NCBI RefSeq assembly: GCF_027557445.1
Contig: NZ_CP106841.1
Span: 1,784,001 to 1,848,000 of the forward strand
Direction: 5' to 3'
DNA: 64,000 nucleotides
Source of the DNA: Paenalcaligenes faecalis
GTDB lineage: Bacteria; Pseudomonadota; Gammaproteobacteria; Burkholderiales; Burkholderiaceae_B
In this document: piece by piece, positions 20,812 through 29,867 of the stretch
How the letters are laid out: every line of letters starts with the position of its first letter
Numbering within the stretch: the stretch's first letter is position 1
Translations under genes and position numbers: made by a program
Notes under the pieces: generated by a model
Database searches by the model: none
Seen by the model: the letters and a program-made list of their open reading frames with translations, nothing else
Told to the model about the DNA's origin: nothing

Positions 20812-22991
20812 TAGGATTCTCCTCGGATTGTCTGTTGCTCACGAGCACGCACAGCGCGCCAAGCTAAAAGCGCAATGACCCCTATAACACCTATCAACAC
20901 CCACAACGGCCACCAAACAGGCTGATTCCAAAGGGCTTGCTTTTGGGCCCGTAACTGCGTGTCCAATCGCAAATACTGCAATGTATTACGAACCATTTGC
21001 GTGGGTTTCGCATTAGATACCCATTGCTGATAGACACCACCGGAATTAGGAATATAACCAAACATCCATGGTGCATCTTTTTGCACAATAGCCATCATTT
21101 CCGCAATGAGGGCATCCTTTTCTGGCCCCTCGTCCAGATAGCGCATCTTTTCAAATAAGGCATCATAGTGAGGGTTTTGATAGTTAGACGCATTCTCACC
21201 ATCCCCATTAGCACGCGCATGTGGCCCATATAATAAAAACAAGAAATTTTCAGCGTCTGGATAGTCTGCCACCCAGCCCCACATAAACATTTGGGCTACT
21301 CCTCGCTGCATTTTTTCTTGGAAACGGTTGTAGTCTGTGGCTCGAATTTCCAGTTGCACACCCAATTGCTGCAACTGTCTACGCATCCAATCCAACATGG
21401 CACTAGACCCCATCCCACCGGCTGAATCAAAATACAAGATTAAAGGGGCCCCGGTCTGATGATCGCGTCCATCGGGATAGCCTGCTTTCGCTAATAAGGC
21501 TTGAGCTTGCTCTAGAGATCGACGCTGCACATTTCCTTCGTGTAGCTCATAGACATAAGGGTTATACCCCTCTGGCAACGCCCTATAGCCCCGTACCCCT
21601 GGCGGTAATGGTCCATGGGCAACTTGTCCTTGATCATTTTGAAAAATGGTCACAAACTGCTCCCAATCAAAGGCGATGCTAATGGCTTGCCGTAAATAGC
21701 GATTTTTCTCCGCTTGCTCGGGTGTGTCTCCCGCCCCTACTACTGGATCAAGCCAATTAAATCCAAAATAAAATAACTGCGATTCAGCCAAAGTACGTAA
21801 ATCTAAACCGCGTTCTTTATATAGGGCTGCCTTAGCTGGCGAGTCCTCTGCAGCAACCGTCATTGCCACCCCATAATCCCCTCGCTCTACCTGAGGTATA
21901 TCGTAATACCCTTGTAAAAACTTACCCAATAAAGGGACGGACTCCTTTTCCAACTGAAAAACCACCGAATCAATAAAGGGCGTCAATTTACCGCAATCAG
22001 CGAGTAAGCCAGCCTCCTTATCCCCCGGCTCACCTTCACACGGATAGGGTTCACCACGAAAGTGAGGATTGCGGGTTAGCACATGACGTCGATTACGAAT
22101 GGACTCGGTCAACATATAGGGGCCTGTGCCAACGGGCCATGTATTTAGGGATAAGTCATGCTCGGCCATCATCGGCTGATGATAGAAGCGATCAGCCTCC
22201 CAGGGAATGGGGGCAGTAAAGGTCATGGCTAACCAATATGAAAACTGGGGGTATTTTCCTAAAACTCGAATTCGCAATGTGTAGTCATCAACCGCCTCGA
22301 CCCCCTCAAAGCCGAACTCGCGTAAATCTAACCATTGTTTTTTATCTTTGGTGCTATCAATCTGACGTAACTGCTCGCCATAGGCTTTCATACCAACAAT
22401 ATGATCAGCAAAAAAGGCATAAATAGGAGACACCACCCGTGGACTAGCTAAACGACGCAGCCCGTAGACGTAATCATGTGCGGTTAGCTCCCGTGTACCC
22501 ATTTTCTCAAAGTCCATCAATGAGTATTTCCCTTTTAACTCTTGCTCTTGAATAGGGTAGTAGTGATAGTTATTAGTGCTATCTTGAGCAAAGGCAGGAT
22601 GCGGTTGAAACAAAACACCAGGTTTTAGGGTGATCTCATACACACTTTGAGCAATCAGCTCTCCACTTGCGTCATCGGGTAATCGACGTCCATCTTTATC
22701 TAGATAGTAAGGCTGCACAACCTCTGTTGCTGTACGTGTAGTGAGCTGGTAGGGACGTTTTAAATACTCATAGCCATACACAGGCTCATAAATGGAATAG
22801 GTAAAAGGTGTCTCATCAGACGAATAAGAGCTGGCCGGATCTAAGTATTTAGGTGAGCGTTGCGTAAATGCGGTATATAGCACATTCTCTTTAGCGTGTT
22901 GCGTCGGATAAGGGCTATTAACCGCCTGCGGACCACAGGCGGTTAACCAAACTAATTGGGCTACCAATAAGACACGTAAAATCAATTGCAT
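20811..22991 (-). CDS. Peptide ABC transporter substrate-binding lipoprotein with C-terminal membrane segment
   Basis: This is a family 5 (SBP_bac_5) binding protein of 726 residues. The start at 22991 gives an ideal lipoprotein signal (LVAQLVWLTAC) and overlaps the nuclease gene by 10 bases; a longer frame from 23027 spoils it. The body includes FGFEGVEAVDDYTLRIRVLG, GTGPYMLTESIRNRRH and RQAISIAFDWEQF. Unusually, a transmembrane helix (LWVLIGVIGVIALLAWRAV) sits near the C-terminus, so the protein may be held by both ends. A YejA-like oligopeptide role is inferred from the operon. Confidence 0.85.
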   Translation of the reverse strand: MQLILRVLLVAQLVWLTACGPQAVNSPYPTQHAKENVLYTAFTQRSPKYLDPASSYSSDETPFTYSIYEPVYGYEYLKRPYQLTTRTATEVVQPYYLDKDGRRLPDDASGELIAQSVYEITLKPGVLFQPHPAFAQDSTNNYHYYPIQEQELKGKYSLMDFEKMGTRELTAHDYVYGLRRLASPRVVSPIYAFFADHIVGMKAYGEQLRQIDSTKDKKQWLDLREFGFEGVEAVDDYTLRIRVLGKYPQFSYWLAMTFTAPIPWEADRFYHQPMMAEHDLSLNTWPVGTGPYMLTESIRNRRHVLTRNPHFRGEPYPCEGEPGDKEAGLLADCGKLTPFIDSVVFQLEKESVPLLGKFLQGYYDIPQVERGDYGVAMTVAAEDSPAKAALYKERGLDLRTLAESQLFYFGFNWLDPVVGAGDTPEQAEKNRYLRQAISIAFDWEQFVTIFQNDQGQVAHGPLPPGVRGYRALPEGYNPYVYELHEGNVQRRSLEQAQALLAKAGYPDGRDHQTGAPLILYFDSAGGMGSSAMLDWMRRQLQQLGVQLEIRATDYNRFQEKMQRGVAQMFMWGWVADYPDAENFLFLLYGPHARANGDGENASNYQNPHYDALFEKMRYLDEGPEKDALIAEMMAIVQKDAPWMFGYIPNSGGVYQQWVSNAKPTQMVRNTLQYLRLDTQLRAQKQALWNQPVWWPLWVLIGVIGVIALLAWRAVRAREQQTIRGES

Positions 22992-23674
22992 TGTTTTTGT
23001 TGCCAACACTGAACACGCCACTCCCACGGAGGCGTTGGATTGTTATCTTTCCACAAACCGCGTTTTGCTTTTTTAGCTTGCTCTTGGACTTGAATTAACG
23101 ACTTATCACGCAAGTAGCGCCCGTTGCTACCGGTATACGCCCACGCTAAGCCCTGTTCAACTAACACCTGATTCGCAATGCGCCCATCTGGCAACATCAC
23201 ATTGCAGACATTTCGTCCGTAATGATCTTGCTCAAAACAATTCAAGGTCAGCGTTTTATTTAAGACCATTGCTGCCATTGCCTGCTGAGACTGATCCGCG
23301 TAAGCCTGGCCCGGTCTATCTGAGCGCCCATCGCTTTCGGGCGCATCGATATTTGCCAAGCGCACACGTTCACGTTGGCCATTTACCTGCACATTAATCG
23401 TATCACCATCCGCTACATGCGTGACCTTACCTTGCAATACAAACTCACCTTTGGGTCTAGGCGTTTGAGCGGTAGTCTGTGTAGAGCTAGAGGAGTCCTC
23501 TTCTGTCAAATAACCGGCTGCTGCAACTACCGCAAGAATCACAGCGGCAATCACCTTCCCCATCGGCGTTTTTAACAATTGCCGCAGCTTTGCACTGAGT
23601 ACCGTATTTAACTCTTTGTTTAACTGACTCTTTACCGTGCCACCCAATGACGGTTTAGGCTTTCTGGTCGCCAT
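22982..23674 (-). CDS. Staphylococcal nuclease-like (thermonuclease family) protein, membrane-anchored
   Basis: The 230-residue protein has an N-terminal cytoplasmic Lys/Arg stretch, one hydrophobic helix (VIAAVILAVVAAAGYL, about residues 39-54), then an SNase fold from about 75: VTHVADGDTINV, RVRLANIDAPE and HYGRNVCNVML hold the calcium-binding acids and catalytic arginines of the family. The C-terminus has PPWEWR. It probably works in the periplasm on nucleic acids. It lies just upstream of the peptide transporter genes, overlapping the first by 10 bases. Confidence 0.88.
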   Translation of the reverse strand: MATRKPKPSLGGTVKSQLNKELNTVLSAKLRQLLKTPMGKVIAAVILAVVAAAGYLTEEDSSSSTQTTAQTPRPKGEFVLQGKVTHVADGDTINVQVNGQRERVRLANIDAPESDGRSDRPGQAYADQSQQAMAAMVLNKTLTLNCFEQDHYGRNVCNVMLPDGRIANQVLVEQGLAWAYTGSNGRYLRDKSLIQVQEQAKKAKRGLWKDNNPTPPWEWRVQCWQQKQCN

Positions 23675-23777
23675 AATATCCCTAATACCTACTGCTAAAT
23701 GTTAATCTTAAAGCCTTAGATTATAGGTGGTTCGCCCCACCTGTACATCAGTACAACCCTAACATACGAGATTTATT

Positions 23778-24179
23778 ATGAATGCCTCAATCCAAATCGC
23801 TATTGCCGCTTTTCTTTTATTTATTGGCGTTGCCACTGGCGCGTTTGGAGCCCATGCCTTAACAGGTCTGGTGGATATCAACCTAATGGCCGTTTGGCAT
23901 ACTGCGGTTTTATATTTATTCGTCCATGGCTTAGGCATGTTGGGCCTAGCTGCCTCTCAGCACTTGCTGCAATCACGCTTACAAACCTTAGCCTACAATC
24001 TGCTATTCGTTGGTACGTTATTATTTTCAGGTAGTCTCTTTTTATTAGTGCTCAGTGGACAAAGCTGGTTAGGTATGATCACTCCCATCGGTGGCATGCT
24101 GATGCTGGCAGGTTGGTTAACGACACTAGCCGCTGCAATACGCTTTTATAAAACCACCACTCACACCCTAAAAAAATAA
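23778..24179 (+). CDS. DUF423 family membrane protein (YgdD-like)
   Basis: This 133-residue, four-helix inner membrane protein has the DUF423 hallmarks: an early GVATGAFGAHAL, WHTAVLYLFVHGLGML, and a late GGMLMLAGW. The molecular function is unknown. It stands alone and is convergent with the lactate dehydrogenase-like gene across a strong hairpin terminator. Confidence 0.9.
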   Translation: MNASIQIAIAAFLLFIGVATGAFGAHALTGLVDINLMAVWHTAVLYLFVHGLGMLGLAASQHLLQSRLQTLAYNLLFVGTLLFSGSLFLLVLSGQSWLGMITPIGGMLMLAGWLTTLAAAIRFYKTTTHTLKK

Positions 24180-24190
24180 AATGCGTTAAA

Positions 24191-24232
24191 CCCTCTTTGG
24201 ATTCATTACATGTAAATCCAAAGAGGGCTTTA
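24191..24232. terminator. Bidirectional terminator between DUF423 and lldD-like genes
   Basis: CCCTCTTTGGATT and AATCCAAAGAGGG form a perfect 13-bp stem around an 11-base loop. T runs are short on both sides, but the position between two convergent genes supports termination. Confidence 0.75.
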
Positions 24233-24245
24233 CAGCCCATTGTGC

Positions 24246-25412
24246 TTAAAAACGATCATAAATGGAGGGGTTTAACAGAACATCTCGTGTTAGCTCTTCA
24301 ATACGATTTTTACCACACAGCGCCATCGATACATCAAGCTCATTTTTAATAATTTCCAAACAACGCTCAACGCCCGCCTGACCCGCCGCACCCAAGGCAT
24401 ATAAAAACGCACGCCCTATCATTACGCCATCAGCCCCTAAGGCCAGCGCTCGTAATACATCCTGCCCACTGCGGATGCCCCCATCCATATAGATTTCCGT
24501 TTTACCTTTTACAGCCTTCACTATATGTGGCAACGCGGCAATCGTAGACGGCGCACCATCTAATTGGCGTCCTCCGTGATTTGACACCACAATGGCATCT
24601 GCTCCTGCATCTACAGCATGTTGAGCATCTTCGGCATCCATGATCCCTTTCAGAATAATTTTGCCTCCCCAACGAGACTTAATCCACGCCACATCATCCC
24701 AACATAAAGTAGGATCAAACTGTTCTGCCGTCCACACAGACAAAGAACTTAAATCACTGACACCTTTCGCATGCCCAACTATATTGCCAAAAGTACGGCG
24801 ATTCGTTTTAAGCATCTGTGAACACCAATACGGCTTCGTTGCCAAATTAAGCAAATTACGTAGGGTGGGTTTTGGCGGCGTAGATAACCCATTTTTAATG
24901 TCCTTATGACGCTGCCCCAACACCTGTAGATCTAAGGTCAATACCAACGCCGAGCAGTTCGCGGCTTTCGCTCGATCAATTAAAGCCTCAATAAAAGAGC
25001 GATCCCGCATTACATATAACTGAAACCAAAATGGCGACTGAGTATGTGCGGCAATATCCTCTATAGAGCAAATACTCATCGTGGATAAAGTGAAAGGAAT
25101 GCCAAAATTTTTTGCTGCTAAAGCGGCTAATATCTCACCATCCGCATGCTGCATTCCGGTCAAACCGGTAGGTGCTATCGCCACGGGCATCGTCGCCTGC
25201 TGACCCAAAAGCGTAGACCGCACCGAACGATGTTCTATATTTACCGCAACACGCTGCTTAAACAGCAAGCGCTGCAAGTCGCTCTCATTTGCTCTATAAG
25301 TCCTTTCAGACCACGAGCCTGAGTCTGCGTAGTCATAAAACATTTTAGGAACGCGACGCCGTGCAATACGTTGAAAATCCGCAATATGCGTGACTTTATT
25401 TAAACTATTCAC
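24246..25412 (-). CDS. lldD: FMN-dependent alpha-hydroxy acid dehydrogenase (L-lactate dehydrogenase-like)
   Basis: This is a TIM-barrel flavoprotein of the LldD/glycolate oxidase family. Seen are RVPKMFYDYADSGSWSE at the start, PVAIAPTGLTGMQHADGE, FQLYVMRDR, and the catalytic/substrate-binding NHGGRQLDGAPS followed by DGGIRSGQDVLRALALGADG. It probably oxidises L-lactate (or another 2-hydroxy acid) and feeds electrons to quinone. I chose the GTG at 25412 (388 aa), with GGAG six bases upstream; an in-frame TTG lies four codons earlier. Substrate not certain. Confidence 0.87.
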   Translation of the reverse strand: MNSLNKVTHIADFQRIARRRVPKMFYDYADSGSWSERTYRANESDLQRLLFKQRVAVNIEHRSVRSTLLGQQATMPVAIAPTGLTGMQHADGEILAALAAKNFGIPFTLSTMSICSIEDIAAHTQSPFWFQLYVMRDRSFIEALIDRAKAANCSALVLTLDLQVLGQRHKDIKNGLSTPPKPTLRNLLNLATKPYWCSQMLKTNRRTFGNIVGHAKGVSDLSSLSVWTAEQFDPTLCWDDVAWIKSRWGGKIILKGIMDAEDAQHAVDAGADAIVVSNHGGRQLDGAPSTIAALPHIVKAVKGKTEIYMDGGIRSGQDVLRALALGADGVMIGRAFLYALGAAGQAGVERCLEIIKNELDVSMALCGKNRIEELTRDVLLNPSIYDRF

Positions 25413-25598
25413 CTTTTTCTCCAAGACGGTGCTATACTTTTTCTTTTATGCATTAAAGCACAGACATAAAAAATCTGTCCATGTATAAAACTGTGTGTTT
25501 ATCATTAAAGCTCACAGCTAGAACATCACTTATTTCGATGACAAATCAAAAAACACTTGACAGTTATGCAGTATTTAAGTAAAGTTCTATTTCTCACA

Positions 25599-25675
25599 GC
25601 GGCTGTAGCTCAGTTGGATAGAGTACTTGGCTACGAACCAAGGGGTCGTGAGTTCGAATCTTGCCAGCCGCGCCA
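25599..25675 (+). tRNA. tRNA-Arg (anticodon ACG), copy 1
   Basis: Acceptor stem GCGGCTG pairs with CAGCCGC, followed by discriminator G and encoded CCA. D-arm AGCTCAGTTGGATAGAG, anticodon loop CTACGAA with ACG, and T-loop TTCGAAT are all present over 77 bases. It is identical to the copy at 25767-25843. Confidence 0.97.
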
Positions 25676-25766
25676 AATTTTAGTTTGTTAATTTATTTTA
25701 GATTTTAAGTATAAATAGAAAAACAAATTGCTTGATCAGTAAATTAATAATACAATCGTTTATATG

Positions 25767-25843
25767 CGGCTGTAGCTCAGTTGGATAGAGTACTTGGCTA
25801 CGAACCAAGGGGTCGTGAGTTCGAATCTTGCCAGCCGCGCCAT
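25767..25843 (+). tRNA. tRNA-Arg (anticodon ACG), copy 2
   Basis: All 77 bases are identical to copy 1, including the encoded CCA. It lies 91 bases downstream across an AT-rich spacer and is followed directly by a terminator, so the two are probably one transcript. Confidence 0.97.
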
Positions 25844-25851
25844 ATAAATCA

Positions 25852-25884
25852 AAAAAGCCTCGTTCATTGAACGGGGCTTTTTTG
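25852..25884 (+). terminator. Terminator of the tRNA-Arg pair
   Basis: AAAAAAGCC, one mismatch, CGTTC pairs with GAACG and GGCTTTTTT around a 3-base loop, ending in a T run eight bases after the second tRNA. Confidence 0.88.
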
Positions 25885-26006
25885 CATTCCCTTTTCTTTT
25901 AATTATCAGCTATACTGTGGGCAGTTTGCCGTGTTGCAACACTCTCTTTGGCCTGATCAGCCCTTTAGCATAACGTGTGTCATGTATGACGACGAGGAGA
26001 AAACCC

Positions 26007-27341
26007 ATGGATCGCAGAAACTTTCTCTTAACGCCACCTATCATGGCGTTAGGTACTCTAGCTGTACCTTCCCTAAGCCTAGCAGCACCTCTTGCTATTC
26101 ACAGCAACACTCAGCTTTTACCTCGCACGGGAAAGCAAAAAGGCCCACGCATTGTCATTTGTGGTGGTGGCTGGGGCGGCATGACGTCTGCTCGCTATCT
26201 ACGCGAACTCATCCCTAACGCCGATGTCATTTTACTAGAAAAAAATCCAACCTTTTGGTCTGGACCCATGAGTAATAAATGGCTCGTTGACATTGTCAGC
26301 ACCGACTTTGTGAATCACGACATGATTCACCCGGCCAATAAATATGGCTACACCTTAGTCAATACCGAAGTAATCGGTTTTGATCGTGATAAAAAACGTG
26401 TACAAACGGCACAGGGTAGCGTTGACTACGACTATCTCATTTTATCGGGAGGCATTCGCAACGCCTACGATGCGTGGTTCGGGAATGATCTTTACGCCGC
26501 TGAATACACGCGCAAGCATTTTCCAAATGCCTATATCCCCAATGCGGAAATGTTCGCATTAAAAAACAAACTCAATGCCTTTAAGGGCGGCACAATTGTC
26601 ATGACTCTACCGCCGCCCCCGCATCGTTGCCCCCCTTCACCCTATGAGCGGGCTTGTCTCATGGCGTGGCATATCAAAAAAAATAATATCCCAGGCAAAA
26701 TCATTATTCTTGATCCAAAACCAAAAATCGGCCCCATCGGAGAAGGATATAAGGCCGCTTTTGAAGAGCTCTATCCAGATATCATCACACACGTACCAAA
26801 CGCTGTCGTCAAAGAGGTCGATCCATTTAATAAACATATCAAAACAGCTGCTGGCGACTTCGATTTTGATGATGCCGTGTTGATGCCTCCGCACCAAGCC
26901 TCTGATATGGTTTGGTATGCCGACTTAATTGGAAAAGACGCCTCTGGAAAACCAACAGGTTGGGCTGATATGCACCCTCGCCTTTTCACCGCGAACACAG
27001 ACGATAACGTCTATATCGTTGGTGACTCGATGGGCTTTATTTCTGATCAGTTTGGACACTATCCAAAAAGCGGCCATGTAGCGCATGCCGTTGCCAAAAT
27101 CGTCGCTCAGAATATTTATGAGCGCACGAGTGGTAAAGAGGTTAAAGCAGTGCTACCTGACAACTTGTGCTACATGATGGTCAATGGTGACCCTCAAGAA
27201 GAAATATCGGTCAAATTTGAATATGAGCTTGATGCTACAGGCAAAGTACTTCAAACCCAAATTGATATGGATGTACGTAGTACCGATCTAGTACAAGAGG
27301 ACTTTAATTGGATTAAGAGCCGTTTCAATGATTTCCTATAA
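26007..27341 (+). CDS. Flavocytochrome c/sulfide dehydrogenase-type flavoprotein, paralog 1
   Basis: A twin-arginine-type signal (MDRRNFLL) precedes an FAD fold from about residue 55 (RIVICGGGWGGMTSARYL). A cysteine lies in HRCPPSPYERAC and a second in NLCYMMV near residue 395; these match the two redox cysteines of FccB. FAD segment VYIVGDSMGF replaces the more usual GDA. ATG 26007 has GAGGAG upstream. It probably oxidises sulfide or a SoxYZ-bound sulfur in the periplasm, though it is divergent from the second paralog at 28548. It overlaps the soxY start by 14 bases. Confidence 0.82.
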   Translation: MDRRNFLLTPPIMALGTLAVPSLSLAAPLAIHSNTQLLPRTGKQKGPRIVICGGGWGGMTSARYLRELIPNADVILLEKNPTFWSGPMSNKWLVDIVSTDFVNHDMIHPANKYGYTLVNTEVIGFDRDKKRVQTAQGSVDYDYLILSGGIRNAYDAWFGNDLYAAEYTRKHFPNAYIPNAEMFALKNKLNAFKGGTIVMTLPPPPHRCPPSPYERACLMAWHIKKNNIPGKIIILDPKPKIGPIGEGYKAAFEELYPDIITHVPNAVVKEVDPFNKHIKTAAGDFDFDDAVLMPPHQASDMVWYADLIGKDASGKPTGWADMHPRLFTANTDDNVYIVGDSMGFISDQFGHYPKSGHVAHAVAKIVAQNIYERTSGKEVKAVLPDNLCYMMVNGDPQEEISVKFEYELDATGKVLQTQIDMDVRSTDLVQEDFNWIKSRFNDFL

Positions 27342-27840
27342 CTCCTTATCTACAACAGCGACGCAACTAAACAAGCGTCGCCAGTTGCTCAAAAGTATCT
27401 CTATAGCCATAGGAGGCGGATTACTGCCGCTTTCTCTCTCTGCACAAGTACTAGAGCAATTACTCACCGCTGCCTCTCAAGCCGAAGTAAAAGCTGAAAT
27501 AGACTTGTTTCTAAAGGGGGCTACCCCCCTAGAGCAAGGCCTAAAGTTAATCATGCCGGTATTAGGTGATAATCCTGCAGCTGTTCCGGTAAAAGTCGTT
27601 TTTGAGGCCCCTATAACTCCTGACTCCTATTGTGAGGAGCTCATTCTCTTAGCCGAGGGAAACCCTCGGCCTCTGGCTTGTCGTTTTACTTTTACTGCCT
27701 TAGCCGGCACCTCTGAGGTTGCAGTTCGGCTACGTTTAATAGAAAGTCAGCGTATTCAAGCCATTGCACGCATGAATGATGGTCGCTTTCTTATCGCTAA
27801 GCATCATATCACCGTGACAGCTGGCGGCTGCGGCATGTAA
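27328..27840 (+). CDS. soxY: Sulfur carrier protein SoxY
   Basis: This 170-residue protein has a twin-arginine signal (KRRQLLKSISIAIGGG) and ends in TAGGCGM, the C-terminal GGCG arm whose cysteine carries sulfur intermediates covalently. The end differs slightly from the usual GGCGG. It would form the SoxYZ heterodimer with the next gene's product. Translation is likely coupled to the upstream flavoprotein (14-base overlap). Confidence 0.9.
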   Translation: MISYNSLSTTATQLNKRRQLLKSISIAIGGGLLPLSLSAQVLEQLLTAASQAEVKAEIDLFLKGATPLEQGLKLIMPVLGDNPAAVPVKVVFEAPITPDSYCEELILLAEGNPRPLACRFTFTALAGTSEVAVRLRLIESQRIQAIARMNDGRFLIAKHHITVTAGGCGM

Positions 27841-27854
27841 TTAAGGGGAAAAAA

Positions 27855-28181
27855 ATGAGTAAACCACGTATTTGGATCAGCAATAAGACCCCACAACTTC
27901 ATGAAATAGTGCGGGTACGCGCCCTCATTGAGCACCGTATGGAAAGTGGCATGCGCCTAAGCTCTGAAAATAAGCCCATCCCTCGTAATATCGTCAACCT
28001 CTTTGAGGTAAAAATGGATGATGAGCTTCTTTTTTCATGGCAGCCTGAAACAGCCATTTCACAGAACCCTTACATCGAATTCACTTTTATAGCCCGTAAA
28101 ACGGGAACATTACATCTGAAGTGGATTGATGATGAGAATACTGTCATTACGGATAGCCTTGAGCTTAAGCTCAACGCCTAA
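27855..28181 (+). CDS. soxZ: Sulfur carrier partner SoxZ
   Basis: The 108-residue immunoglobulin-like SoxZ (PRIWISNKTPQLHEIVRVRALIEH cut to PRIWIS and VRALIEHRMESGMR, then FTFIARKTGTLHLKWIDD) has no signal peptide, as expected for a protein exported with SoxY. AAGGGG precedes the ATG. It sits 14 bases after soxY, giving the complete SoxYZ pair. Confidence 0.93.
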   Translation: MSKPRIWISNKTPQLHEIVRVRALIEHRMESGMRLSSENKPIPRNIVNLFEVKMDDELLFSWQPETAISQNPYIEFTFIARKTGTLHLKWIDDENTVITDSLELKLNA

Positions 28182-28200
28182 CAAGCCCATAAAGGTAGCT

Positions 28201-28542
28201 ATGATTTTTCCTTCTAGCCTCACACCTCTCGCAGCGTGGGCAGTAATGATGGGAGTCCTCTTATCACCCATCACTAGAGCCGAACCCACCCTAGATATTG
28301 AGCTCTTAGCCAGCTCATGTGTTAACTGCCACAGCCCTAAAAGCAATCCATCTAGCGCAATTCCTAGTCTAGCCGGAAAACCTGAGTCACTGCTTTTAGC
28401 GCAGCTAACTGCATTTCAATCAGACTCCCCACCGCCACACACTACAGTAATGGACCGCTTAACTCGTGGCCTTAGTCATGAGGAGCTAACCGCCTTAGCG
28501 CGATACTTCTCACAAACCACCACAAAGGCGCAAGAGGACTAA
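28201..28542 (+). CDS. Small monoheme c-type cytochrome (sulfide dehydrogenase cytochrome subunit-like)
   Basis: This 113-residue protein has a Sec signal (LAAWAVMMGVLLSP, cleavage near RAEP) and a single heme-binding CVNCH at about residue 40. VMDRLTRGLSHEELTALARYF supplies the distal methionine. Placed directly before an FccB-type flavoprotein (5 bases apart), it most likely is the electron-accepting partner of that flavoprotein. The ATG at 28201 is used because it gives the signal peptide; a longer frame from 28126 overlaps soxZ. Confidence 0.87.
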   Translation: MIFPSSLTPLAAWAVMMGVLLSPITRAEPTLDIELLASSCVNCHSPKSNPSSAIPSLAGKPESLLLAQLTAFQSDSPPPHTTVMDRLTRGLSHEELTALARYFSQTTTKAQED

Positions 28543-28547
28543 ATACC

Positions 28548-29843
28548 ATGAAACAAAAAACGTCTTTTTCTCGACGCCAATGGTTAGAGCGTGTCGGCCA
28601 AACAGCAGCTGCCAGTGCAGTGCTGCTTTCAACCCCTGTGTATGCTCGCCCAGCGGCTGCACGTGTTGTGATTGTAGGGGGTGGATTTGGTGGGGCAACT
28701 GCAGCCAAATATATTAAGCGCCACGACCCAACTATCCAAGTTACGTTAATCGAGCCCGCACATACTTTTTACACGTGTCCTTTTAGCAACCTCTATCTAG
28801 GAGGCTTACGTCAATTTGAACAGCAGGGACACCGTTTCGATGCTTTACGTGCTTTAGGTATTGATGTTGTTCATGACTATGCAAGCAACATCGACAACAC
28901 CACCAAAAAAGTCCATCTCCTTGCAGGCACAACCCTTGCTTACGATAAGCTATTACTTTCTCCGGGTATAGATTTCCGTTGGAATGCTCTTGAAGGCTAC
29001 GACGAAGCAGCCTCTAAACAGGCACCTCACGCTTGGAAAGGGGGTGAGCAAACCCAGCTACTTAAACAACAGCTCAATGCGATGAAAGATGGCGGCACCT
29101 TTATTCTGGCTGCCCCTGAAAATCCATTTCGCTGCCCCCCTGGTCCCTATGAGCGAGTCAGCATGATCGCTCATTACTTCCAGCAGCATAAGCCCAAGTC
29201 AAAAATACTTATCTTAGACGCCAAAGATGCATTTTCTAAGCAGCCTTTATTTCAAGCTGGCTGGCAACAGCTCTATGGCGACATGATTGAATGGGTTCCT
29301 ATGTCACAAGATGGCAAGGTGACACGTGTAGACATCTCAACAAACTCAGTCGAAACTGAATTTGGAGAAATACATCACGCTGATGTTCTAAATATAGTGC
29401 CTCCGCAAAAAGCAGGTGTGATTGCAGAAAAAGCCGGGGTGACGGATGCAAGCGGATGGGTACCAGTCAAAGCCCACTCTTTTGAGTCTCAATTGGTTGA
29501 TGATATTTATGTAGTTGGAGATGCCACCATCGCATCACCCATGCCAAAATCTGGCTTTTCTGCCAATATCCAAGCCAAGGTCGCCGCTTTAGCCATTGTT
29601 AACTCACTACAAGGCAAAGACATCGCTCCTCCCTCTTTTTCTAATACCTGCTATAGCTTGATTGGACCAGATTACGGAATTTCTGTCGCACACGCTTATG
29701 CCTTAAAAGATGACCAAATCATCGAGGTCTCCGGTGGTATTAGCCCCACAGAAGCAGATACGGCGTTTCGCCAGCGCGAAGCACAATACGGTGCGGCCTG
29801 GTATGACGCCATTACATGGGATATATGGGGTACTCGCAGTTAA
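28548..29843 (+). CDS. Sulfide dehydrogenase flavoprotein (FccB/SoxF-like), paralog 2
   Basis: The 431-residue protein has a twin-arginine signal (SRRQWLERVGQ), FAD motif VVIVGGGFGGATAAKYI, redox cysteine in FRCPPGPYERV, FAD-binding DDIYVVGDATIASPMPKSG and second cysteine in SNTCYSLIGPDYGISVA. These match the flavoprotein of flavocytochrome c sulfide dehydrogenase and SoxF. It oxidises sulfide to sulfur in the periplasm with the neighbouring cytochrome as acceptor. It is the more canonical of the two paralogs in this operon. Confidence 0.92.
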   Translation: MKQKTSFSRRQWLERVGQTAAASAVLLSTPVYARPAAARVVIVGGGFGGATAAKYIKRHDPTIQVTLIEPAHTFYTCPFSNLYLGGLRQFEQQGHRFDALRALGIDVVHDYASNIDNTTKKVHLLAGTTLAYDKLLLSPGIDFRWNALEGYDEAASKQAPHAWKGGEQTQLLKQQLNAMKDGGTFILAAPENPFRCPPGPYERVSMIAHYFQQHKPKSKILILDAKDAFSKQPLFQAGWQQLYGDMIEWVPMSQDGKVTRVDISTNSVETEFGEIHHADVLNIVPPQKAGVIAEKAGVTDASGWVPVKAHSFESQLVDDIYVVGDATIASPMPKSGFSANIQAKVAALAIVNSLQGKDIAPPSFSNTCYSLIGPDYGISVAHAYALKDDQIIEVSGGISPTEADTAFRQREAQYGAAWYDAITWDIWGTRS

Positions 29844-29867
29844 ACGTATTTCTACCTTGTCTCTATC

